Positions 6,846-12,361 of a DNA stretch of 16,863 nt are shown here, piece after piece (within the stretch, counting starts at the first letter, position 1; every line of letters begins with the position of its first letter). Below the pieces are notes generated by a model. It saw only the letters and a list, made by a program, of their open reading frames with translations, was not told the origin of the DNA and did not search any database. This DNA comes from JBOGHU01 sp050742255 (GTDB lineage: Bacteria > Actinomycetota > Acidimicrobiia > Acidimicrobiales > CADCSY01). A program made the translations under genes and the position numbers. The stretch is from positions 1 through 16,863 of the forward strand of contig JBOGHU010000048.1 in assembly GCA_050742255.1 (NCBI GenBank), read 5' to 3'.

Positions 6846-7288
6846 ACGCCTTCCAGCTGGTCGGCCTGATCCCCGTCGGAGCGCTGTTCGGCAACGAGCT
6901 CGCAACCCTGCTCGTCCACACCGCGCTGTTCGAGCTCCCTGACGACGAGCACCTCGCCGCCGAACAGGCCATCCATCGCATCCTCGGCAAGGTCATGCCC
7001 GTCTACATGGTCGTCGCCGTCGCCGGGGCGGTGGCGCTGACCATCGGCGCCGAGGGAACCGGCGCCACCGGCCTCGCCGTCCTGGCGACCGGGTGCCTGG
7101 TCGCCATGCTCGTCATCACGCTGGCCGGCAACGTCCCCATCAACAAGGAGACCATGCGGCTCGGGCCCGGGGTCGACGCCGACCTCTGGCAGGGGCTCCG
7201 CCGCCAGTGGACCAACCTGCACGTGATGCGTGTCGCTCTCGACGGCGCCGCATTCGTCCTCGCCTGCCTCAGCATCGCCACCAGCTAG
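6842..7288 (+). CDS. DUF1772 (anthrone oxygenase-like) integral membrane protein
   Basis: A 148-residue protein with four predicted membrane helices (about 5-27, 51-70, 77-97 and 131-146). It carries the family's hallmark GNVPINKETMRL at 96-107 and RQWTNLHVMRVALD at 121-134, where W123, H127 and R130 are the conserved positions I recall. DUF1772 includes fungal anthrone oxygenases, but in bacteria most members have no known activity; no catalytic claim is made. GTG at 6842 overlaps the PadR stop, with GGGGGGAC just upstream as ribosome-binding site. Pairing with a PadR-type repressor suggests a ligand-induced membrane protein, perhaps a response to a small hydrophobic compound; that is inference. 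Confidence 0.8.
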   Translation: MNAFQLVGLIPVGALFGNELATLLVHTALFELPDDEHLAAEQAIHRILGKVMPVYMVVAVAGAVALTIGAEGTGATGLAVLATGCLVAMLVITLAGNVPINKETMRLGPGVDADLWQGLRRQWTNLHVMRVALDGAAFVLACLSIATS

Positions 7289-7293
7289 ACCAA

Positions 7294-7337
7294 CCGGGCG
7301 GCCACCGGGCGGCCACCGGGCGGCCGCCCGGTGGCCG
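7294..7337. terminator. Tandem repeat plus perfect palindrome, bidirectional terminator candidate
   Basis: The 11-base unit CCGGGCGGCCA occurs at 7294-7304 and 7305-7315, with a third copy missing only its last base (7316-7325). The last copies are part of a perfect 28-nt palindrome (7310-7337) reading CGGCCACCGGGCGG and its complement. It sits between two convergent genes, the DUF1772 gene and the Ser/Thr kinase gene, so it probably ends both transcripts. There is no T-run, as usual at this GC content. Confidence 0.6.
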
Positions 7338-7353
7338 AGACCGAAGGGGAGTC

Positions 7354-8982
7354 CTACCCCGGGGGCCGGAACCCGGCCTCGAAGGCGCGGCTGAGGTCCT
7401 GGCTCTGGTCCCAGCGCGCCTCGGCGGTCTGGAGGTTGAGGGCGAAGCCGTAGTCGTCGGTTACGAAGCCGAGGTTGGTGGCGTGCTGCCCCGAGTACGT
7501 GTACTCCCAGATGGCCGCGTCGAAGCCCATGAACTCGGTCTCCTCGATGCGGATCTCCCGGTAGTCGCCGTACCGGCGGGCGAAGCTCTCGGACTGGGCC
7601 TCCCAGGCCCCCTCGGGATCGTCGCCGGGGGGCCGGACGTAGTCGACCCGCAGGTAGTCGCCCGAAGCCGGGTCCCCGAAGTCCACAGCGTTGCCCGCCG
7701 CCGGGCGGGGCGCCCACGAGGGAGGGTGCCACAGGCGGTAGCCGGTGGCCTGGTCGACGTAGGGGACCCAGTCGGCGGGCACGCCGTCGGGTCGGTCGGG
7801 TGACGCCGTGGTCGACGGGGCGGTGGAGGCGGTGGTCGGAGCCTCGCCAGCGGTGGTCGTGGTCGGCTCCACGGTGGTGGTGGGGGAGGTCCCCGCGGCC
7901 GGGTCCTCACCGCCTCGGTCGGGGAGGGCGACGGCAGCGAGCACCGCCACCACGGCGACGGCGCCCGCCACCGCCAGCGCCACCAGCCACCCGGTGGGCG
8001 GGCGGGGGAGAGGGCGCCGGACCAGGGCCGGGCGGTCGGCCGAGGGGGCGCTCGGCGGCGGCCGCCCGTCTCTCCCCCCGGCCGGCGGGGGTGGGGCCAG
8101 CACCGCGGTCCGGTCCGGGCCAGCCCCGGCGCCGAGGGCCCCGGGCTCCTCGTCGTCCCGGGCGATGTCAGCCAGCATGCCCTGAGCCTCCCCGGCGGAG
8201 GGACGGTCCCCCGGCGCCTTGGCCAGCAGGGCGGTGACCACCGTGGCCAGAGGCCCCGCCCGCTCCATGGGTCCGGGCGGGTCGTGGAGCACGGCGTTGA
8301 GCGTGGGCAGGATCTCGCCGCCCCGCTCGAACGGCCCCACCCCCTCCACGGCGAAGTAGAGCAGGGCGCCCAGGCCCCACAGGTCGGCGGACGGTCCCGG
8401 GCCGTGGCCCCGAGCCTGCTCGGGGGCCATGTACGACGGGGTGCCCAGAACGATGCCGGTGGCGGTGATCCTGGCGTCGTCCTTGACCGTGGCGATGCCG
8501 AAGTCGGCGAGCTTCACGCTGCCGTCGTCGAGCACCATGACGTTGCGGGGCTTGACGTCGCGGTGGACGATCCCCGCACGGTGGGCCGCGGTCAGCGCAC
8601 CGAGCAGCTCGAGGCCCATCCCCGCCGCCACCCGGGGGGACAGCGGGCCGTCGTGGTCGACCACGTCACCGAGGGTCCGGGCCCGGACTAGCTCCATGAC
8701 CAGGTAGACACGGTCGCCCTCGTCCACCACGTCGTACATCCGCACCGTGCCCGGGTGGTCGATGCGGGCTGCCGCCCGGGCCTCCCGGAGCACCCGGGAG
8801 CGCAGGGCCCTGCGCTCGGCGTCCTCCACGTGGGCGGGCAGCTCCACCGTCTTGACCGCGACCGACCGCTCCAAGACGGTGTCGGTGCCCTGCCACACCC
8901 GCCCCGAGCCACCGGCCCCGAGGGATCGCTCCAGGCGGTACCGGGAGGCCACCAGCGTTGGCGGGGTCTCGTCCGCGGCCAC
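7354..8982 (-). CDS. Transmembrane Ser/Thr protein kinase with extracytoplasmic C-terminal domain
   Basis: A 542-residue Hanks-type kinase. The catalytic domain (about 15-275) has the glycine loop GAGGSGRV at 22-29, K44 in VAVK, E67, the catalytic loop HRDVKPRN (D142, K144, N147), DFG at 160-162, and APE at 186-188. Threonines T173, T175 and T181 in the activation loop are possible autophosphorylation sites. A Pro/Gly-rich juxtamembrane region (280-330) leads to one membrane helix (332-353), a Thr-rich linker (364-393) and a 140-residue outer domain beginning ATGYRLWHPPSW, which resembles PsbP/Mog1-like folds rather than PASTA repeats. It probably senses an outside signal and phosphorylates cytoplasmic targets. 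The start is GTG at 8982, six bases after TACGTT (8994-8989), so the mRNA may be leaderless. It is divergent from a small membrane protein. Confidence 0.92.
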   Translation of the reverse strand: MAADETPPTLVASRYRLERSLGAGGSGRVWQGTDTVLERSVAVKTVELPAHVEDAERRALRSRVLREARAAARIDHPGTVRMYDVVDEGDRVYLVMELVRARTLGDVVDHDGPLSPRVAAGMGLELLGALTAAHRAGIVHRDVKPRNVMVLDDGSVKLADFGIATVKDDARITATGIVLGTPSYMAPEQARGHGPGPSADLWGLGALLYFAVEGVGPFERGGEILPTLNAVLHDPPGPMERAGPLATVVTALLAKAPGDRPSAGEAQGMLADIARDDEEPGALGAGAGPDRTAVLAPPPPAGGRDGRPPPSAPSADRPALVRRPLPRPPTGWLVALAVAGAVAVVAVLAAVALPDRGGEDPAAGTSPTTTVEPTTTTAGEAPTTASTAPSTTASPDRPDGVPADWVPYVDQATGYRLWHPPSWAPRPAAGNAVDFGDPASGDYLRVDYVRPPGDDPEGAWEAQSESFARRYGDYREIRIEETEFMGFDAAIWEYTYSGQHATNLGFVTDDYGFALNLQTAEARWDQSQDLSRAFEAGFRPPG

Positions 8983-8988
8983 TGGGGC

Positions 8989-8994
8989 AACGTA
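8989..8994 (-). promoter_or_regulatory. -10 element of the Ser/Thr kinase gene
   Basis: TACGTT on the minus strand fits TANNNT and ends six bases before the GTG start at 8982. No Shine-Dalgarno sequence is seen and no convincing -35 lies upstream. Confidence 0.4.
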
Positions 8995-9072
8995 CCCCCC
9001 CGGGGCGGGGGCGATCCTGCGGGGCGGCAGGGTCCACCAACGACCACCCCCTGTCTGCTACAAACGGGCGGA

Positions 9073-9246
9073 GTGTTCGGCAAGCCGGTCTCCCTCGGGT
9101 TCGTCTTCTGGATGATCATGGGCGTCCTGGTCGTCGGCAGGGAGGGCCTCCTGGCCAACCTGAACACGCTCTCGGGGATCCTCTCGGCCCTGCTGGGCAT
9201 CCTGGCGTGGCCGCTGATGGTGCTCAACGTCAGGGTGGCCATCTAG
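9073..9246 (+). CDS. 57-aa small membrane protein of unknown function
   Basis: GTG at 9073 opens a 57-codon frame: FGKPVSLGFVFWMIMGVLVV, a short charged turn (GREGLL), and a second hydrophobic run SALLGILAWPLMVLNVRV. Two membrane segments with an N-terminal basic residue suggest a hairpin in the membrane. I do not recognise a family. Support for coding comes from the clean two-helix pattern, a hairpin terminator just downstream, and TACAAA (9059-9064) eight bases before the GTG as a possible -10 box of a leaderless message; GGGCGGA directly abuts the start and is too close to serve as a normal ribosome-binding site. It is divergent from the Ser/Thr kinase, with 90 bases between starts. Confidence 0.6.
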   Translation: MFGKPVSLGFVFWMIMGVLVVGREGLLANLNTLSGILSALLGILAWPLMVLNVRVAI

Positions 9247-9274
9247 GGGGGCCACCGCGGGGCGCCTCTACGCC

Positions 9275-9298
9275 GGGGGGCGCAGCCGGGCGCCCCCC
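9275..9298 (+). terminator. Hairpin terminator after the small membrane protein gene
   Basis: GGGGGGCGC, a six-base loop (AGCCGG) and GCGCCCCCC make a perfect nine-pair stem 28 bases past the stop codon. There is no T-run. It separates the small gene from the histidine kinase operon. Confidence 0.6.
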
Positions 9299-9299
9299 A

Positions 9300-9317
9300 C
9301 TACGCCCCGCGGGGTAG
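9300..9317. promoter_or_regulatory. CTAC-N10-GTAG box upstream of the histidine kinase gene
   Basis: CTACGCCCCGCGGGGTAG contains a CTAC/GTAG inverted repeat around a CCCCGCGGGG core. Its centre is 67.5 bases before the GTG at 9376. A near copy (14 of 18 bases identical) lies upstream of the SHOCT gene. It is a candidate binding site for the LuxR-type response regulator encoded here. Confidence 0.45.
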
Positions 9318-9339
9318 GCACCGACCCGTCCTGGGTGCG

Positions 9340-9369
9340 ACGACGGGCGCCGGGCCGCTGGCCTACCGT
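9340..9369 (+). promoter_or_regulatory. Promoter of the histidine kinase operon
   Basis: ACGACG (9340-9345), an 18-base spacer and TACCGT (9364-9369), then six bases to the GTG at 9376. The SHOCT promoter has the same spacing throughout. The weak -35 suggests that an activator helps it. Confidence 0.4.
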
Positions 9370-9375
9370 TCTGCC

Positions 9376-10569
9376 GTGAGGGCCGACGAGGTGGCCGGAC
9401 CACCGACCCGCTCCTGGTTCGGGGGGCCGCCCCGGTGGCCGGCCGACGTGGGGCTGGCCCTCGGGGTGGGAGCGTTGCAGATCCTGGCCACCTACGGCGC
9501 CAGCCAGAACCAGCCCGACCGCCCGTCGCTCGATGCGGTGGCGGTGGCGCTGCTGGCGGCGGGTCCCGCCGCCCTGGTGGCCCGGCGGCTGTACCCGGCG
9601 TCGGTGCTGGTCGTGACGTTCGCGACCACCCTGTCGTACTGGGTGATCGGCTACGCGCGCGGGCCGGTGTTCCTGGCCCTGGTCGTGGCGTTCGTGACCG
9701 CGGTGATGGCCGGGCGCCGGCTGGTCGCCTGGTCCTCCATCGCCGTGGGATGGGTTTCGTTCCTGTGGCTGGGCGCCCTCCTCGGCCGGGAGGCGCCGCC
9801 CACGCTGGGCCAGGCCGTCGCCCTCGCCGCCTGGCACGGGGTGCTGGTGACGGGGGCGGAGGTGGCCCGGGCCCGGCGGGAGCGGGCCGTCGAGGTGGCG
9901 CGCACCCGCCGGGAGGAGGCCCGGCGCCGGGCCAGCGAGCGGCGGTTGCGCATCGCCCAGGAGCTTCACGACGTGCTCGCCCACGACATCTCCCTCATCA
10001 ACGTGCAGGCCGGCGTGGCCCTCCACCTCCTCGACGAGCGGCCCGAGCAGGCCCGCTCCTCCCTGTCGGCGATCAAGGAGGCGAGCAGGGAGGCGCTGGG
10101 CCAGCTCCGGTCGGTCCTCGGGGTGCTGCGCCAGGCCGACGAGGAGGCGCCCCGTGGGCCCACGCCCGGCATGGCCGACCTCGACAACCTGGTGTCGAGG
10201 GCCGCGGCCACGGGCCTGGACGTGTCGGTGGCGGTCGACGGGGAGCGCTCGCCGCTCCCGTCCGGGGTCGACCTGGCCGCCTTCCGGATCGTGCAGGAGG
10301 CGCTGACCAACGTGGTCCGCCACGCCGGTGCCGCCCGCGCCGAGGTCCACGTCACCTACGGTGACCACGGCGTGGCCGTCCAGGTCGACGACGACGGCCA
10401 AGGCCCGCCCCCGACCCCGCCGTCGGGGGGCGGCAGCGGGATCGCCGGCATGCGGGAGCGGGCCGCCGTCCTGGGCGGGCGGCTGGAGGTGGGGCCCCGA
10501 CCCGGCGGTGGCTTCCGGGTGCGGGCCGAGCTTCCCGTGGACGGCCCCTCCGGGGACGGCCCCCCGTGA
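9376..10569 (+). CDS. DesK/NarL-type sensor histidine kinase
   Basis: A 397-residue protein. The N-terminal part (about 22-160) holds five or six membrane helices with very short loops, so the signal is probably sensed in or at the membrane. A basic, Arg-rich coiled linker (163-190) leads to the HisKA_3 domain, with RLRIAQELHDVLAHDISLIN carrying phospho-accepting H198. The HATPase_c domain (about 298-387) follows, with N-box EALTNVVRHAG (N312), DDDGQG at 338-343 and the G-box GSGIAGMRERA. It autophosphorylates and passes the phosphate to the response regulator whose GTG overlaps its stop (GTGA). The start is GTG 9376, six bases after a TACCGT -10 box and without a ribosome-binding site. Neighbouring SHOCT and MacB-like transporter genes suggest it reports envelope or antimicrobial stress. 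Confidence 0.92.
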   Translation: MRADEVAGPPTRSWFGGPPRWPADVGLALGVGALQILATYGASQNQPDRPSLDAVAVALLAAGPAALVARRLYPASVLVVTFATTLSYWVIGYARGPVFLALVVAFVTAVMAGRRLVAWSSIAVGWVSFLWLGALLGREAPPTLGQAVALAAWHGVLVTGAEVARARRERAVEVARTRREEARRRASERRLRIAQELHDVLAHDISLINVQAGVALHLLDERPEQARSSLSAIKEASREALGQLRSVLGVLRQADEEAPRGPTPGMADLDNLVSRAAATGLDVSVAVDGERSPLPSGVDLAAFRIVQEALTNVVRHAGAARAEVHVTYGDHGVAVQVDDDGQGPPPTPPSGGGSGIAGMRERAAVLGGRLEVGPRPGGGFRVRAELPVDGPSGDGPP

Positions 10570-11231
10570 TCCGCGTGCTCCTCGCCGATGACCAGGTCCT
10601 GGTGCGGGCCGGCTTCCGGGCCCTGCTCGACGCCCAGGACGACATCGACGTAGTCGGCGAGGCCGGTGAGGGGGAGGAGGCGGTGGGGATGGCCCGGCGC
10701 CTCCGGCCCGACGTGGTGCTGATGGACGTCCGCATGCCCGGGCTCGACGGTCTGGCCGCCACCCGGCGGATCGCCGAGGACGAGCGGCTGGCGGCGGTGC
10801 GCATCGTCATCCTCACCACCTTCGAGCTGGACGAGTACGTCTTCGAGGCGCTTAGGGCGGGCGCCAGCGGCTTCCTGGTCAAGGACACCGAGCCGGTCGA
10901 GCTGCTCCGGGCGGTGCGGGCGGTGGCGGGAGGCGATGCCCTCCTGTCCCCGGGCGTCACCCGACGGCTCATCGCCACCTTCGCCACCCGGGCCAAGGAG
11001 CCCCGCCCCGTCCCCGGCCTCGACGCCCTGACCGACCGCGAGCGCCAGGTCATGGCCCTGGCCGCCGAGGGGCTGGCCAACGAGGAGATCGCCCAGCGGC
11101 TCTTCGTGAGCCCGGCGACGGCCAAGACCCATGTCAGCCGGGCCATGGTCAAGCTCGGTGCTCGGGACCGGGCCCAGCTGGTGGTGTTCGCCTACGAGTC
11201 CGGCCTGGTGCGCCCCGGGTGGTTGGACTGA
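10566..11231 (+). CDS. NarL/FixJ-family (LuxR-type) response regulator
   Basis: A 221-residue regulator. The receiver domain (1-120) has the acidic pair D8/D9, phospho-accepting D54 in VVLMDVRMPG, the switch threonines T84/T85 in ILTTFE, and K106 in FLVKD. A linker leads to the LuxR helix-turn-helix at about 152-215: LTDRERQVMALAAEGLANEE, then IAQRLFVSPATAKTHVSRAM. Its GTG start overlaps the histidine kinase stop, so the two form a coupled two-component pair. The likely targets are the two CTAC-N10-GTAG boxes at 9300 and 11255, placing its own operon and the downstream transporter under its control; this is inference. No residue expected for activity is missing. Confidence 0.95.
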   Translation: MIRVLLADDQVLVRAGFRALLDAQDDIDVVGEAGEGEEAVGMARRLRPDVVLMDVRMPGLDGLAATRRIAEDERLAAVRIVILTTFELDEYVFEALRAGASGFLVKDTEPVELLRAVRAVAGGDALLSPGVTRRLIATFATRAKEPRPVPGLDALTDRERQVMALAAEGLANEEIAQRLFVSPATAKTHVSRAMVKLGARDRAQLVVFAYESGLVRPGWLD

Positions 11232-11245
11232 CCGGCGCCGGCCAG
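11228..11245. other. 18-bp near-perfect inverted repeat over the response regulator stop codon
   Basis: CTGACCGGC followed directly by GCCGGCCAG: eight of nine positions are symmetric and the stop codon is inside. It could be a weak terminator or a protein-binding site ahead of the SHOCT promoter region. It has no natural loop and no T-run. Confidence 0.3.
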
Positions 11246-11254
11246 ACCGAGCAC

Positions 11255-11272
11255 CTACCGCCGCCGGGGTAG
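11255..11272. promoter_or_regulatory. CTAC-N10-GTAG box upstream of the SHOCT/ABC operon
   Basis: CTACCGCCGCCGGGGTAG matches the box at 9300-9317 in 14 of 18 bases with identical arm spacing. Its centre is 99.5 bases before the ATG at 11363, 32 bases (about three helical turns) further out than the first copy. It is a candidate response-regulator site. Confidence 0.45.
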
Positions 11273-11326
11273 CGGCACGGCTGGGGCTGCGACGGGGGGC
11301 GTACCCGAGAAGCCTCCCCCCGGGCG

Positions 11327-11356
11327 ATGACGCCGCTTCGGTGGGCCGGCCACGAT
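11327..11356 (+). promoter_or_regulatory. Promoter of the SHOCT/ABC transporter operon
   Basis: ATGACG (11327-11332), an 18-base spacer and CACGAT (11351-11356), followed by six bases and ATG 11363. The layout equals that of the histidine kinase promoter. The mRNA would start at the ATG. Confidence 0.45.
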
Positions 11357-11362
11357 GAACCC

Positions 11363-11623
11363 ATGCTCTCGACGATCGTTGCGTGGAGCCGGGGACCGGG
11401 CTGGGGCCCGGGCCCGTGGCTGGTGTTCGTGTGGCTGGCGCTCTGGGGCGCCACCGTCGCCGCCGTGGTGTGGTGGTGGCGCAGGCGCCTGACCGGCAGG
11501 CACGCCCGGGCGGTGCAGGCCCAGGCGGTGCTGGCCGAGCAGTTCGCCCGGGGCAGCATCACCGAGCAGGAGTACCGGGACCGCCTGGCGGTCCTGGAGG
11601 AGCTGGGGCGGTCAGGGCCGTGA
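11363..11623 (+). CDS. Small membrane protein with C-terminal SHOCT domain
   Basis: An 86-residue protein with one membrane helix (about 19-39, WLVFVWLALWGATVAAVVWW), a basic stop-transfer segment (RRRLTGRHAR) and a SHOCT motif at about 56-81: LAEQFARGSITEQEYRDRLA followed by VLEEL. SHOCT is a short helical module, usually terminal, thought to support oligomerisation or partner binding. An earlier ATG at 11327 is in frame, but ATG 11363 is preferred because the -10 box CACGAT lies exactly six bases before it and the earlier ATG falls in the -35 box. Its stop overlaps the GTG of the ABC ATPase (GTGA), so it is translated with the transporter and may help assemble or tune it. No ribosome-binding site is visible. 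Confidence 0.8.
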   Translation: MLSTIVAWSRGPGWGPGPWLVFVWLALWGATVAAVVWWWRRRLTGRHARAVQAQAVLAEQFARGSITEQEYRDRLAVLEELGRSGP

Positions 11624-12360
11624 CCGCCACCGCCACCAGGGTGGCCGCCCGGACGGTGCAGGCCACCAAGACCTACGGGTCGGGCGAGACCGCGGTGCGG
11701 GCGCTCGACGACGTCACGGTGCAGTTCCTGAGCGGGCGGTTCACCGCCATCCTGGGCCCCTCCGGCTCGGGCAAGTCCACCCTGCTGCACTGCGTGGCCG
11801 GCTTGGACGAGCTGACGTCGGGCCGGGTGCTCATCGGTGACGTCGAGCTGGGCTCGCTGTCGGACCGGGAGCTGACCCGGCTGCGCCGGGAGCGGATCGG
11901 CTTCGTGTTCCAGTCCTACAACCTGCTCCCCACCCTCACCGCCGCCGAGAACGTGACCCTCCCGCTGGCCCTGGCCGGGACCAGGCCCGACCGGGAGTGG
12001 GTGGGCGCGGTGATCGACACCGTGGGCCTCGGTGACCGGCTGTCCCACCGGCCGTCGGAGCTGTCGGGGGGCGAGCAGCAGCGGGTGGCGGTGGCCCGGG
12101 CCCTGGCCAGCCGTCCCCAGATCGTCTTCGCCGACGAGCCGACGGGGAACCTCGATTCCCGGGCCGGGGCCGAGATCCTCGACTTCCTGGGCGGGGCGGT
12201 GCGGGAGCTGGGCCAGACCGTCGTGATGGTCACCCACGACCCCGTGGCGGCCGGCTACGCCGACACCGCCCTGTTCCTGGCCGACGGGCGGATCGTAGGC
12301 CGCCTGGACCAGCCGACGGCGGAGACGGTCCTCGACCGCCTCAAGGACCTGGGAGGCTGA
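11620..12360 (+). CDS. MacB/LolD-type ABC transporter ATPase
   Basis: A 246-residue nucleotide-binding subunit with every motif present: Walker A GPSGSGKS (46-53), Q-loop Q98 in FVFQSYNLLPTLTAAENV, signature LSGGEQQRVAVARAL (148-162), Walker B IVFADEP (168-174), D-loop NLDS and H-loop H206. The FQSYNLLPTLTAAENV segment and NLDSRAG belong to the MacB/LolD/SalX group that partners FtsX-type permeases, used for lipoprotein release, antimicrobial-peptide resistance or peptide export, rather than solute import. The start is GTG 11620, overlapping the SHOCT stop; the reading frame is open further upstream but only out of phase with the SHOCT gene. It powers the 845-aa permease that starts two bases after its stop. 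Confidence 0.93.
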   Translation: MTATATRVAARTVQATKTYGSGETAVRALDDVTVQFLSGRFTAILGPSGSGKSTLLHCVAGLDELTSGRVLIGDVELGSLSDRELTRLRRERIGFVFQSYNLLPTLTAAENVTLPLALAGTRPDREWVGAVIDTVGLGDRLSHRPSELSGGEQQRVAVARALASRPQIVFADEPTGNLDSRAGAEILDFLGGAVRELGQTVVMVTHDPVAAGYADTALFLADGRIVGRLDQPTAETVLDRLKDLGG

Positions 12361-12361
12361 C

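Noticed and set aside
6395..7732. 445-codon minus-strand ORF across the padR/DUF1772 region
   Set aside because: It is antisense to two genes with clear domain matches, crosses the palindromic terminator, and has Arg/Gly/Pro-rich unstructured content.
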